A DNA stretch of 64,000 nucleotides from Lunularia cruciata (Eukaryota; Streptophyta; Marchantiopsida; Lunulariales; Lunulariaceae): contig OX419755.1 of the NCBI GenBank assembly GCA_948567375.1, positions 4,841,001 to 4,905,000 on the forward strand, read 5' to 3'. Made by a program: the position numbers and the translations under genes. The notes under the pieces are model-generated. The model made no database searches. It had not been told where the DNA came from and saw only the letters and a list, made by a program, of their open reading frames with translations. This document shows positions 35,865 through 49,529 of the stretch, in pieces; position 1 is the stretch's first letter, and each line of letters begins with the position of its first letter.

Positions 35865-37590
35865 ACTCCTACAGAGAAAGCCGGGAGCGCGACTTGGAAT
35901 TTTGGAAAACCATGCGTCCTTGAAAACTTTGTAAAATGTTATACTCTGTACATTGGACCTCAAAATTCACAATTCTATGATAGTAAGCTTTACTACATTA
36001 AATGATACTATCATTTGCTTCTAATTGATGAACTAGAAAATCATTTAATTTTATATTAAGAGATTTAAAATAAGGTGTTCAGGACTCCCTGTGAAGGTCC
36101 TACAACTTTAACGTTTATTCTCTGAATCTTATCATACTTGGAATTTGAAGCTAAACTCTTTTCCTAAATCTTACTCGCTAGATGATACTCCTCCGTTTTC
36201 AATTCCCGATGTTCAATTTCTTGCTGTTGTTGTCTTTTTCTTCTCCCGTTCATGATATAATCTAGGTCATAGGAAATATTACTTATGAGCTATGAAAAGT
36301 ATCAATTTTCATTTTGCCTTTCTATCACTTTCACTTATAATTAGTTATATAATTTCTTTTCTAAAATGCACTCAATCGTCTGGTATTCGTTTCAATTCTA
36401 TTCGCATACAGTCATGCTTGTATTTCATATGCATTTCTATGTTCCTTCTTAGAGCGTCTCCAACGCTATAGGGTTAAACAAGATTTGCAAGCATAAATCC
36501 AGTTTGGGATACTTCGATTATTGATGGAACGCGCATGCCCAAAGTGATATGTGCTTTCTTGGCCAGATCTTTCAGGGTTTCGTGAGGCAATCCCGCTCAC
36601 AAGAAACCTCTGAGAAAAAGGCGGAGATTGAGATTTAACAAGGTGGAGATTGACATCTGACAGCTGAGATGACTCATTAGCATGCTTTCCCTTTGGGGTT
36701 TCTGAATTGTTAAATTTACTTTGTATACACTAGTTCATGTGACAACTTCGAAACAGTGTTCACTTTACTTAGATACTAACCGTTAAAATCAGCCATTTCT
36801 TATGAAAAATGGTCAATGACTTTTGTTCATAACATATTTGCCTTTTACCTTGCTTTCGTTTTGATATTCTTCGACTCAACAAACAATCCATGACTTTGCA
36901 ATCTATCCAACTCAATATGGACATAGTTTATTTCTTTCATCGCTCCATTACCATTGAGGGTTGGGAATTTGATACCATTGTAATTGACAAATGAACAACA
37001 AGACAACACTCAGTTCACAACAATAGCAACTTGGAAAGTAATACACAAACATCTAAAATGGTAGACGTATTAGAGGGTCAATGAATGGAAAGCCAATCCA
37101 AGGATAGCAAAGGGAATAGGAAAAAGCAAGGAGATGAAGCTGTATCACTTGAAAGTCTTGATGATGATCATCAAAAAAGAAAAGTCCGGAACTCCTGAAA
37201 CGTAGCAATGCTCCATGGGCAACAAGAAGAAAAACATTTGGTGTGAGAGTGTCACAGAGATGCTCTTATTGAGGTAAGTCAAGCACTTGCAATAGCATTG
37301 AATCGATGAGCAAAAGCAATTGAAGATGCTAAATTTTTCTATCTTTATATGCAAGATACCTCAAAACTATATCCAAGTAGCAAATATGCATCATGAAGAA
37401 GATGCTTATCGATGAGATGGATATTGGAGTGCAATTCATTGAACTAAACCCACCTCTACATTGAGAAAACGTATCCGCTGCAAATTGGGTTACAGAGAAG
37501 GAAAATTAAGACTTCACAATGCAACGCTGTGCCACTGCAAGAGGATTTAAACACTATATAGGGGACAATTATCAAGGTAAATAGGACAAT
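35865..37590. other. 3' flank of gene 2 and transposon-derived DNA
   Basis: No gene is supported. The proximal part should contain the 3' UTR. From about 36450 the sequence may be the interior of the minus-strand gypsy remnant whose LTR follows, but no gag or pol motif was readable. Confidence 0.35.
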
Positions 37591-38200
37591 TATCAAGGCA
37601 TGTGAGATCCAGTGAGGGATTTAGCAAGTTTCTTTGTTGGAAGTGTAGTGAAGTACTTTGTAACAAACCAAGGAGAGAAATAGGAGGACGGAGGATCAAA
37701 ATTTGCAAGTTTCTTTGTTAGAAGTGTAGTGAAATACTTTGTAGCGAATCGAGGAGAGAAATAGGAGAATGGAGGATAAAACTGAGAACTCTCAATTGAA
37801 TGAAATTCCAAATGCTTGGACTGAGCCAAGGCTTTGGTATTTATATGCAAACTAAGTACAAGACACCCAAAGAAACTTCTAAACAATTTTTCTCCTAGAA
37901 GCCACCTTTCTTGGAGTACAAGCTAAGCTAACACTTTACTTGGCATAAAGACATTCAGTCCTTTTGAAGTTTCTAGAAGCTTCTCACCAAGAGGATTCTT
38001 GGATGCCTCTAGAAAATTCTTAGAATTCCTATATGTATGCTAGTTCTACCTCCTTTTAGCTATACTTATCTTATGCTAACTCAATATTACTACATAATTT
38101 CATTCAATATCAAAATGAAACTTACATGCAAAGTCACACCAAATTTATCAAAGGTGTAAGTGTCAGCTTGTCTAAACACGCCAGTAAGTGTAGTACTATT
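37591..38200 (-). mobile_element. Ty3/gypsy LTR, minus orientation
   Basis: The reverse complement carries a TATA box in the 16-base string tataaataccaaagcc (37845-37830). The same string occurs in the plus-strand LTR at 60096-60111, and both copies share flanking 'agaagcttct', 'cttagctt' and 'aagcatttgga'-type text. The two are therefore members of one LTR family in opposite orientation. At the expected primer-site position (37598-37620) the sequence tggatctcacatg resembles a mutated tggtatcagagcatg. Ends were not fixed by target duplications. Confidence 0.6.
37624..37785. repeat. tandem duplication, 81-bp period, inside the LTR
   Basis: Unit 37624-37704 recurs at 37705-37785 with a few substitutions (gcaagtttctttgttrgaag...gaggagagaaataggag). 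Its length is a multiple of three and the minus-strand frame stays open, but it lies downstream of the LTR TATA box and is likely untranslated. Confidence 0.85.
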
Positions 38201-41200
38201 TTCTAAAATTCAATTTCATTTTTTTATCACATTATTGAAATTTTTAGAAATCAACAAAGATAAAATTCATGGAAAAAGTACACTAAAGCTAGACTTATAG
38301 CATTCATTGTGCTCAATCATCCTGATCTCCTCTCAATGAAAGTATTTTTTCCACTAAATCCTCTTTTACTGTGTTGTACTGTTTGTATATTTAACATAAG
38401 TCACAGCAATGGTAAATCGATGCCTTCATGTATCTACATATACTATGCCAAAACAGATCAAGTTGAATAACATAGGATAGGATCACGTTAAATGGCATGC
38501 AAATCTATGCCTTCATGAATCTATGCCATTTGAAAAAACTGCACTTGGTCATTCTAATCTCCCAAATTCATCTTGTTAGGCAACAAAATATGAGTAAACA
38601 AGTTGTCACTCCTTGATCCCTTGTTGTGTATCAAAGGAAATCTTGTGTTTGAATGTGGTTTGTTGTCCTGAGTGTCCTACCTTGTCCATATTTTTATTGT
38701 ATGCCCTTGTTACCTTCATTTTCTCCTTGGCTTATGCTCTCTCTCTTGAGGATAAGTCTATTATTTGGACCATTCTTTTTGACTTCTTTGATGCTTAGAT
38801 TGTGTGATGTTAATCCTCTTATGAATGCTTGCATGTTGTAAGATTCATCTACTCTGACAAAATTTCTTGTACTTGCATATTTTTTATTGGTTGCTTCATA
38901 TTTTTCTATCTCCTTCAGCGCTTTAGGGTGTGAGAAGAAGTAGTTGGGACAATGGAAGTGATGGGTATTTCTTTTTTTCCTCCTCTATGAGAAGATCTAT
39001 CCCTGAATAAAATTAGATTATAAATGGAGATATGATCATAGTGCATCCGTACTTCTGTATTTCTTTGATGAACTCGGCTACATTTTTATGAAACACACCC
39101 AAATCACTGGTTTCTCTCATGAAAGAGTTGAAAGAAGATGGCTTGGTTCAAGTTCACATAAACTATTTGTTTAGTCTTGAAAAACTTCATTATGGTTTCA
39201 GTTACAACTTGGCAGATGGGATCCTTCAAGGAGTTAATGCTATAGACATTGGTCATTTTTTGCTTCTTCAAACTAGTTATCTATTTTGGCTTTGATTTTG
39301 GGCTAGGATGATCATGATGGATATCTATGAACATCTGATCAAAGATTTCAGGTTTCATGTCCAAGACCCATTGCCAATCTTTTGTCCAAATTGTTGGACT
39401 GCCTCTCAAGAATTTATTGCTAGGCTCATGATCACTACAAATCTCTACTAGTATGGAAATGTTGGAGATGTTACAATCCTGTAATAGGAATTTTATCTTT
39501 CTACCTTGAATGAATTTGAGTAGTTAGTGCAGTCCCCACTCAAAGATGTCTATTGTCTTACTAACGATCTTGGGAAGTTATTGTTGTTTCTTCTTGACTC
39601 TCTTGTCTTGCACCATTTCTACATTCTGTTGCCACACAATAACACAGTGAATTCTCTTACCAAAACCCACCCTCTCACATAGACTCTCAAATTGCATGAC
39701 TGGTAAAATTGAGTTCCTACAAAAATGGGATGACAGAAGGAGAGAATTTCCAACAAGTGAATCTGGAGAAAAATTCTGCCCCACCATGTGAGTCTTCATT
39801 TTATACTTTAGGTGTACCTTTCTGACAGCCAATGGTTGTGTCAATTGGTGAAGAGTCATGCATTTGGAATGAAAGCATTTCAGTCAAGGCAAATGGTTTG
39901 GATTTTTGTTCTTTGGCTTCAAATTCATCTCTCTTGAATTTTTTCATTGACACATGGCTATAAAAATATGTGATAGTACACATACCACTTGCAAGCTCAT
40001 ACTCATATCCCTCATCCACAAGAAGTCATATTGATCTGCATGATTCTTGACTTCATATTATCTTTTAGCTTGTCATTACAAAGACCATGAGGCTTGTAGC
40101 AACAAAGATTACACACTATTATCAGACAATTGTGGTCTTGTACCTGTCTCATATATCAAAGGACACATCCTAGACATATATACAAGGTTGATGCACAAAT
40201 AAAAACTGTCCTTCAGTGTTGTTATTTAAATACTAAACTTCTAATATCATACTACAAAATTGAAACAAAAGAAATAATTCAGCTCTACTAAAGCAAAGGT
40301 CACCATATACATTCCATATGCTTTGTATGGAAGAAAGTGCATTTGATTGTAGAAAATGGTCTCTCTACTTGCATCCTTTCTTATTAATTGTTTTTATTTA
40401 GGGAGGAATAATTTATTGATATTAAAGAATCAAGAAAAAAATACTAACATAATATAGAAAATTCCAAGGAAAATTTAGCTATCAAAACTTCTAATACTAC
40501 TAATTGCTTGGAGGACCAGCAAAGGTATGTGTTGTCTTGGTAATCTTGATTGTTAAACATAATCAAATGGATTCTAGTTGAATAAATAGCTCATTCAACT
40601 AGTGTGTCAAAGTGTGGTGGGATTTTAATTGAGTACAGTTTACATATTTTCTGGATCATAATTCCTTCAACCAGCTTCTTCAAGATAGGGAAGGATTTGA
40701 CAACAAAGATTGATGAGTTGAATGATCATCACATGTCCAGATGTGTGGATTTTATTGACAATAAGGAAGAGATTTTCCTGATATGGAAGTAGATGTTGAG
40801 GTTCAAGGCCTGGTCATACTACCAAATGGTGATAGGGACCATGAGCAAAAAATGAGTGTTTATTTTTTATACTCTCTAATATAGACCTAATATATTCCAT
40901 AGATGCTACCAAATACAAAAGAATTTATTCTTGTAGATTTAATACCAAATTTTTGAAGTTTAGAAGAGCTCTTTTTAGAAGCATAATTTTATTGGCAACC
41001 CTTGCTTGAGGTGCATACAAATATGAGTGAGATACTCGGAGCAATAGGTATTGTTGGTGATGTTGAAGATGAGTATGTGTGCATCGGGGAGTCTACAACA
41101 ATACAATCATTTTGGGAATCTGCAAAGATCATTCTGAAAATATCTGACAATGAGTATCTTAGGCATCCTACAGAAGGAGATGTCACAAGGGAATAAAAAA

Positions 41201-42399
41201 TTTCCACTCTCTATATATACAATTCAGTGAATTAAACATCCCAAACCATCTTGCAAAGTGCAGAGAAATACAGAGAAAAGATGGGTAGGGGTGTTTAATT
41301 AACTAGATAGTATATTATTGGAAGTGAAAATTTTGTCTCCTTGCAGTCCTAGGACAATATAGAGACAAGGATGGCAACTACTCTATACCTTTGGAGACTA
41401 TTTTTACAAATACATTATGGATTTGGTACACTATTATTAGATTCATTAAATTCAATTATATTATAATTGTGGTGAACTGGTCTCCTTTTGTCGGTGAATC
41501 TCTTGAATGAGGGGATAGCAAAATTTCAATTTCAAGTGCATGACCAAAATTATAGTAATTAGTTTCTCTTACAAACCAAGAATTAAACCACCTTTTAGGG
41601 ACCGTTCTTAGATTTTACCAACTTTTTGTGGTTCTAATGAAATTCAAAATCTTAAAATGATATTTTCAAGAAATTTTCTACAAAATATGGCAACCATTTG
41701 TTAGCATAATGTTGAAAACTGTGTAATTTGAGAATTTTTTTTTCTCATTTAAGATATTCATGCGGAGAAATTTGATAGAGGGCAAAACTAACAGTATGAG
41801 ATATTTCAAAATTGAAAATTTCATTATAGAAGAATTAGATCAGACCTGGTAACAAAGGTATCGCTAAAGATTGGATGGTCGTCTGGTGGTTATGAAAATG
41901 GTCTATATTGCAAAAGAAGCTTTAAAATGTACTATGAAGTAACATATTGAGCCGTGTACTCCATAGATCATCCTTGTTCAAAACCTCCGACAGAGACAAC
42001 AAACTTCAGGGCTTCCACTAAAGTGTTCTAATTTTTTTTTTAACTATCTCTACTAGGAGTCTCTTTGTATGTTTTCAGGAACTTGATCGTCTAAATCCTC
42101 ATTCTTATTCCTCCCTGTATCTTTTCATTTAAGAAAACTTGCTCACAATTTTGATTTACGGTGTTTTTCTTGAGGACAAACTGTTTTGTCAAAGTAAAAT
42201 CAAACGCTTATATGTTGCTGAGGATAAATATTCTTGTCAAGGTAAAGTGGAACTGTAATATTTTGATATCCATGAAATGAATCTCAGCAAGAGGCAACGT
42301 GTAAATGTAGCTTGCGTCTTTTGGTCACTTGGTTGTGTCCTTTGGGAAAATATTTTCCAGTAATTACATCAACTTGCTTGATAGCAAACCTTTGAATCT
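38201..42399. other. AT-rich DNA with unassigned coding-like fragments
   Basis: Most of this 4.2-kb stretch shows nothing recognisable. Plus-strand open pieces at 40604-40789 and 41002-41196 are in similar style (for example GVHTNMSEILGA-like and IQSFWESAKIIL) and could be parts of one decayed ORF. A minus-strand pair of frames lies at 40019-39578. None was matched to a family. Confidence 0.3.
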
Positions 42400-42790
42400 C
42401 AAGTTAATTCCGGTTCTCCTTCTCTATTTTTATATAGTAATTTAAACACTTGAAATCCCAAATGGTTCAAAACCAACAAGTTTAGTATCTGGAGTGTCTC
42501 AGATTCTAGGTTGCCGTGCACATCTGGCGGATTGGTCACTGGAAATTTGTGTATGGCCGGATTCCCTAGTGGAGCATTCTGTATGGCACATAGTGGTGCT
42601 AGAGCCATATGTCATTTTTTGCAAGTTACGACAATCTGTGTACACCTCTCCAAGTCGGGGGCAGACTTCCTCATCAACCACTTCTCCTTCATTTCAGTTA
42701 CTTCTTCCTTCACATGTCCAGGGATTTCAAGGAAAACAACTTCGTCCGATTTGCCAGAGGTGCGAAGAAGAAGGACAATCAAAAGTTAAG
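42400..42790 (-). pseudogene. unassigned protein-coding relic
   Basis: A minus-strand reading from 42790 to 42400 stays in one frame for about 125 codons with a single internal TGA (near 42613). It contains compact, protein-like segments such as VVFLEIPGHVKEEV, QIVVTCKK and APLGNPAIHKFPV. The Gly/Pro-rich 'PLGNPAIH' piece and smooth composition argue for genuine descent from a gene. The family was not recognised. It lies back to back with the phytocyanin pseudogene at 42870. Confidence 0.35.
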
Positions 42791-42869
42791 CTTCATCTGA
42801 ACATTCGAGGGAGCTCAATTTTCAGACCTGCAGACATCTATTAGCTCAATCACCACCACAACGATCAAG

Positions 42870-43592
42870 ATGGGCCGTCAGGCGAATGCAACGTTTCTGG
42901 GACTACTGATGACAGTAGGATCGATAGCTTTGCTACAATCTGTTCTGCTGAAACGTACGTTATCGGAGGTCAGGTAGGATGGATGCTCCTATCCTCTACA
43001 AATGGCCTCAACTACGACAAATTCAGCTCTGAACACACATAGCTCGTGGGTGATATTCTCAGTAAGTTACCTTTCTGCTGAGTCTCTACATCAGCATGAT
43101 TCTTCTTTTCAGTTGGGATTCAACGTGACATGAGTAGCTAGCTTGAAGCCTCTTTCGCATATCTCATGATATTTTGGACTTTTTCTATGCATCTACATGG
43201 AACCATTATGACTTTCCACGGATGATTCTCTAAGAACATCACCTCGAATGTGCTGCAGGTTTCCAATATGACAAGGACCGTCACAATGCCGTCCCTTTGA
43301 AATCGTAAGATGCGACTCTTGCAATCTCAATAATGTCACTATATTGGAAGCTAACGGCTCCACCGAGATCCATTTGAAAACTGCCGCTATGAAGTACTAC
43401 ACATGTGGGAAAGCCGGCCACTGTCAATCAAGCCAGAAATTCTGGATTAAAGTTGAGCAGCCATCTTTCCTTGCTGAGGGTCCAGCAAGCGCACCTCCCG
43501 AATCAGATCCACAATCTGGCTCTGCATCGTCTACTCGTGGATTCCAATTTACATCTATCTTTGTTTTCGGTGTAATTTCCTATTTGTTTTGA
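42870..43592 (+). pseudogene. phytocyanin (early nodulin-like), disrupted
   Basis: The ATG at 42870 opens a signal-peptide-like stretch (FLGLLMTVGSIALL). A one-base frame change near 42941-42945 is needed to reach the mature start AETYVIGGQVGW. A TAG at 43040-43042 interrupts exon 1. The phytocyanin intron runs 43062-43258 in phase 1. In exon 2, FQYDKDRHNAV keeps the copper-ligand His, but a second frame change near 43291 is required before CDSCNLNNVTIL. The C-terminal half is intact, with YYTCGKAGHCQSSQK (Cys, His and a candidate axial Gln), a Ser/Pro-rich spacer and a hydrophobic tail like a GPI signal. With two frameshifts and one stop, function is unlikely. Family members are plasma-membrane or apoplastic copper proteins. 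Confidence 0.8.
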
Positions 43593-43694
43593 TCTTAGCT
43601 ATCAATTTAACCTCCCATTGGTATTTGCTCGCTCCAAGTCACAGGTTCAGGGAGATGGAATCGAGCCCAAGGTTATAAACTGATTGATTCACAC

Positions 43695-43866
43695 AGATTA
43701 TATTCTCATTAGTGCTAGATCCTCACAAATTTGCTAAGATTATGATCATTATGATGAGCGTTGCTTGAACTTCATTTCCGAGATTATATTCTCGTTAGTG
43801 CTAGATCCTTACAAATTTACTAAGATTATGATCATTATGATGAGCGTTGCTTGAACTTCATTTCCG
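43695..43866. repeat. tandem duplication, 86-bp period
   Basis: Bases 43695-43780 are repeated at 43781-43866 with three substitutions (a/g, c/t and g/a changes). This recent duplication lies about 100 bases beyond the phytocyanin pseudogene. Confidence 0.92.
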
Positions 43867-44464
43867 AGAAGAACGTAAACGGTAAAAAGTTTTCTTCAAG
43901 CCCACTCATTAAATATGTATTAGACCAAAGAATACAAACAAAAGAGAGTTGATTTCTCCGATATTTTATGGGGAGTTGTGTAGGCTTTACTCATATATCG
44001 GACATGGTGCTATCTTTTTGACCCTGTATTTATCCGAGCTAATATATTGCGATGCTACTTTAGTTTTGGATCTTAAAAGCTAGCCATCGGTTATAGCAGA
44101 TTGTTCGATTCAGATAACTCCACAAAGGGTGCATTATTGTTGAAACTCGTGAAAACATGAGTGATGATCGCAACATATGTTGTACTATCCACTATACTTC
44201 TACACACAAATATAACTTTGCCATATTCACAAAAAGCACGTCCGTCAAAAGTTTAATGTATGATTAAAGAATGAGGAACCACTATTGTAACAGTTCATGT
44301 GATGCTACCACACTATAGTCGTTCGCTACTAGCACCGCAACCATTCATCCTTCTCCAAGTTTCTTTAGGTCACCTATCCTATGTAGCCTATCAAAGCTTC
44401 AATTCCTAGCCTTGGTTGTCATATCTTTGCATATAAAGGTTGACAAAGAGATAGTACTCATATA

Positions 44465-44870
44465 GCCCCCACAACTTCTTGTTGAGGTTGAGATCTAGAA
44501 GTGGACAATGGCCTTGGCCAGCTCCTCAGTCTCTTGAGGGGATCCTTGTTCTCAACTGCAACCAGAAAGGTACATTTGGCTTCTAAAATAAGACTAATCC
44601 ATTCCATTATATAGTCTCAGCTTCTAATAAGAATGAAAAGCACGACATTTTTGACTCTTTTTGACTCAAAGAGATAATCCTCATCTCCTCTATACCAACC
44701 ACACCTTCATCTTGTTGAGCTTGAGATCTAGAATTCGACAACGGCCTTGGCAAGCCCCAGGGTCTCTTGAGAGGGATTCTTGTTCTCACTTGCAACTAAA
44801 AAGCTACATTTGGATTCAAAAGCAAGCTAATCTATTCCACTATGTGATCTCAACTCTTAATAAGAATTCA
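44465..44870. repeat. two diverged direct repeats, about 223-bp period
   Basis: Copies at about 44465-44645 and 44688-44870 share 'cttgttgag-ttgagatctagaa', 'acaa-ggccttggc', 'gtctcttgag-gg-attcttgttctca', 'tacatttgg' and 'cttaataagaat'. No coding function is apparent. Confidence 0.8.
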
Positions 44871-45560
44871 AATCATTATGTTATGATCTTCTTTTTGATA
44901 TCTCCGAAAGCTTGAATGGGATCAATGAATTGATTTTCCATGTCCTCCAGTTGCCATAGGTTTTTCATTTGCCTTATCTTTGCTATAGACTTCAAGAGTA
45001 GTTATGGGAACTAAAGATTTCTCTCCTCTAAATATGTAGTGGCAACTAAGTGATGGACACCATCCATAAGGTTCCCAACATGTATTTAAAAATATTTTTT
45101 TTTGTTCCAAACCTTGATGCACAGGCCTCCTAGTTTGGAATTATTGATTGAAGATAATGTAGTTCAAGAGTCGAACCGGTCTTGGGTGTTCATCTCGATA
45201 GCTTTCCAAATCCTGAGATATTTGTAGCTACTCCATGGAGTGTTTAGGTGTAGGACTCTTTGATGATTGCAAAAAGAGCTAGTACTGTGAAAGGTTTGGA
45301 TCAATTCAAATGTATAGACTTAGCATTTGGTCAACGCTATTAAGTATGTGACCGAATATGAAGAATTATTTTGATTTTCTTGAAAGCTCCTTTCTCTATT
45401 AACCTTTAGAGATAAAAAGAAAACAAGGTTATAGTTATTGTTCTCTTGTACTAAGTTATATGATTGCCGCTAGAGACTATGAGAACTATGCTAGTCTAGT
45501 GAAGTCAAAATACAACCCAGAAGTATTATTGGGAAGTTGAAGTTTGATTTCATATTGTTG

Positions 45561-45607
45561 TAAGTCATGAGAAGCTTTTATTTTAAGTCATGAGAAGCTT
45601 TTATTTT
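45561..45607. repeat. perfect 23-bp tandem duplication
   Basis: The unit taagtcatgagaagctttta plus ttt occurs at 45561 and 45584 without mismatch in AT-rich intergenic DNA. Confidence 0.88.
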
Positions 45608-48179
45608 ATATTTCCATTGAATATAAGTGCACCAATGAGTTTAACTTTAACATGAGATGCATTTTCCACATACTTTAATTCCTTGATGAAATGCAGTTTT
45701 CTTTTAGTCCTTGCCATCAAGGACAATGCCAATTTATCTTGTACTTGAAAAAGACTTTTCATTTCCCAATAGGCTTGTCTCTTGTGCTCATTTGCTTGTT
45801 GAACCCAAGAAAGTAAATAAGCTTGTTAGATTACAATAGTAAAATTTATTGACAAACATTACATCAAATAAAAACGGTTGAATATTAGGTTCATGGCTCA
45901 ATAGCAACAAGGTTGTATGCATAAATGTTTTGACTTAGGATTTTCTTTTGGACTGCTCTTCTTTTGGGATACTTTTAGACATTACAAACAAACATCATCA
46001 TTCATCTCTTGATAAGAACATAATTAACCCATAATATATATTCCACGAAAAATCTCCTGGTAGAGAAGGAAATTAAAGTACATAAATAGCTAATATTAGG
46101 CTTAAGGAAAAAAAAGTCATATGTTTTATGAAATCAGCATACAATATTTGAAATAGAATCTTAGTAAGAAAAGTTGTCATACATGAATGTAAATTTCCCT
46201 TTAGTGTTTAGCTTGGTCTTTGAGAATTTTATATTACTCATAGTAATTGCAAATCAAAAAAATTATTTTTCTTAATTTATTATCAAAAGGATAAGATTTT
46301 CTCTAATATCTTGTGAATGTAAAATGGGAAATAAGTTTTAGTACTTCTTCTTTCCTAGAGGCCAGGTCTATTTTGTAGTAGTCATACACCTTCTTTGTTG
46401 GTGAAGTTGCTAGGGAGATGATAGATCTTGGCATTTGGTTGTTGATCACAACAAGTTAAGAAGAATTCATACAACCATTATTGAAGGAGAAATCTCTCCC
46501 CATGCATATGACTCCAATAAACATCACAAGTAGATGGATATGTTGCAAGTCATCCAAAATCCTTTGGGTTTTTCATTTCCAACATAACTATTCTATTGAA
46601 AGCCAAATGGCATACTAATCTATCTTTTCCTAATTTCCACTACTTTTAAGATATGTCCATTCTTGAAGCTAGTATAAATAGAAAACTTGATGTTTACCCA
46701 AGACAAACAAAAATATATCTTTTTTACTAGAATACTTAGACGAACTAAAGTACTTAGACATTCCTTAAAAAATAAAATTGCTTGGGTGCAGTCAAAAAAT
46801 TATCATTAGATAATCTCTTTTGACAAGAGTGTTAATCCACTACAATTTGGAAGGGAGGGTGATGAAACTTTTAGGTATTGAAGATGACCTTAAAAAACCT
46901 AGATTCATGCAAGGCATGCTTGAAACATTGGAGAGGTGAGGAAGATCTTGTCTCTTAACTTGGAGCACCACGTCCTTTCTTGAGTAATCCACTTGTGACA
47001 ATCCATTGTCAATTTACTAATCTGACCAAAGTCATTAAGAACAGATAATTTCCTTTCCTCAAGGATATAGATCAGAAATTACTAGAGCTGAAGCAAAGTG
47101 TCACAAATGGTAATTCTCCATTTTTTCTTATTTAACCACTTGAGCAGGAATCACTCCAAGAAGAGGCTAGCATCACACACTATGGCAAAAGGAGAACTAC
47201 TATCACTTTTGCTAGAGATGCCAAATTATTCCAAAGGTGATAGTTCATGTCATGCAAAAGGTCTCTTCCTCAACTTATAGCATGTCACCCCAAAAGTCAA
47301 TTCCACCTCAAAGGTCATTTCATCCCAAATATCCTATCAATCTGTTGACTTTATCATTTGATGATGTAAGTACATAAGGCACAATCCCAAGGAGTTGTTG
47401 AATTGATTGACTGATTGGTTTTTTTTTTCCATGGTACTTCCAATGCTCCAGGCCACCCTTCCATACATTGCCTTGCTTCTTCGGAACTCCAAGGATCATA
47501 CACCCTAGACAAGTGAAAATGTTTCATTACACTTAAGCACCTACATTCCTACTCCAAGGTTCTCACCTCTACTCCAAACATGCAATCAAGTACACAAAAC
47601 ATAGAAACTCAACACTAAGTATTGTGGAGTTCATTATACTTAAGCTGTGATTATGGAGAAAGTGAATAAATTAACATTGGGTCCAAACCCCTTTATATAG
47701 TTCCTAATTGTCAGTGAAGAAATCTAGTAGCTAAGAAATGCCAGAAATTTCCTAATTACACCCACATTACTCATTGCTAATCCTACTTAATTATGTTATC
47801 TTGTCCAAATTCTTTGTTAATTAGGCATAGCACATGTGGAAGATGTTAGGCCTTTCTCTTACATGGTGTGCCTTTGGGATGATGCACTTGAAGGTCTTTG
47901 GCTACAAAACTTCTCTACTTCTAGGCCAAAGGTCACCTTCCTCCTTGAAGATATTATAGGCCAAAGATTTCCTATATCAAAATATTTTGCATCTCTTACC
48001 TTTGCTTATGATTATCCTTTGTCCTTAAACTATACCAGGGCAAAGAACTTCCTTTGCCTCTACAAATTTTAATCAAAATTCACACATTACCCATTTAATT
48101 TGTCAATTCCAAGAGCATCATGTCTAGTATTTATTAGTAGTTTTATTGGTATGCACCTTCAACACCACCAATAGATGAG
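45608..48179. other. AT-rich intergenic DNA, nothing recognised
   Basis: No open frame of interest, RNA gene or convincing repeat was found. A short open stretch at 47836-48072 (plus) is not assignable. Confidence 0.4.
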
Positions 48180-49481
48180 TAAGTCAATTTTTGGAGTAGA
48201 CCTTTGCAACAACACATGAATCTACATCTTTAGCTTGTGCAGCTTCATCTTGTGTATTTGCACTTGTGTGGCCTTCTTTGCAAGACTTAGTAATTGGTTC
48301 TTGGTCTCCTTTATCTTTGAGAGGATCTTCTCCTTCTCCTCTTCAATAATAGCATGCAAGCCATAGAGTTTGGCCATAACTTCCTCTCTGATCCGCACTC
48401 AATCTACTTCTCTATCTTCTTCTTGTTTCTTGATTGTGGCAATTAGCTCCTCAATCTAAGCCTCCAATGTTCTTTTACAATCTGCATGAAATACCTCCTT
48501 AGCCACCATCATGATCTTTGTGTGCTCCAGCTCTCCCTTCAACATGTTCACCTCTTTATCCTAGGCCTTCAGCTACTCCTCAAAGTCCTTCTGTCTTTGG
48601 CTTTGCTCAAGGTGGAGCACTTGTTCTTTCCTCCTACCATCAACAAAATTCTTCTTTGTACTTCCTATGTAATGCCTCCCCTTTTCTTTTCAAGATAAAG
48701 GCCGTCTACACCAAGTCATTGTTCTTCTTCTCTTTGATTGTGTACAAGGCAATGCCTTGGGCTAACTCTCTCCTTTCTTTTTCCCTTTCTTGGTGCACCT
48801 CTTGTGTAGTTAAAATGAAGAGGGTTGAGCAGCATCAACTAACCTATTATCTCTCCATGTAATTTGCAGTAACAGGGGAAGAATTGCTCCATCATTGTGA
48901 GTGCCAACCCCATTGTATGGATAACCAATCTAGAAATGGGCATGCACTCTACCACTTCATCAAGAACTCCAATGCACTTTTGTCTACTAGTCTCTTTAGC
49001 ACTGATGGTTCCATATAATCTTCCTCTATCTCCACCTATTCATCCATGACAATAGTAGGATCTTCATCATCTTGGGAACGATGGCTAAACACTCTTGGTC
49101 TTACACCTTGTCCATTGGGGTTACTCTATCCTTGGATCCTCCTTTTTCTTGAAGCACTCCTTTTTCCTCAAGTACATGTTTGTCCTAGTATACTTCTTTT
49201 GTCTTTGTCGGTTTTGACACTTTGTGGTAGGTTACCTCTACACCTCTTGGCTCCAAAGGTCCTGCTTCTTTGTTGATGTCTTCTTTGTAGTGCTTTGTGC
49301 CTGGTGGCTCTACCTCACCATTGTGCTCTCCAACAATAGGATCTCCTCCTTCCTCTTGAAGTGCCTTGTGTCCCTCTTTGATTGTGCTCTTGTTTACAAG
49401 AGCAAATTGCACGTCTTCCTTGTTCACCTTCCCTTCATCATTTGAGAAGAGTATGGTTTGATTGAATGTCTTTTTGCTCAT
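48180..49481 (-). pseudogene. decayed ORF with coiled-coil C-terminal half
   Basis: From an ATG at 49481 the minus strand reads through a Lys/Glu-rich region (frame 49481-49185) and, with frame changes and several stops, into a long Glu/Lys/Leu-rich heptad-like segment at about 48700-48220 (for example IEELIATIKKQEED and IIEEEKEKILSKIKE). The composition and length, about 430 codons, suggest a former coiled-coil protein. It could be a transposon-encoded gag-like protein or a host gene; no diagnostic domain settles this. Confidence 0.4.
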
Positions 49482-49529
49482 GGTCTTTTAACTCTTGTCT
49501 TGGACTTCATTCTCCTCTTTGGTGGAATC

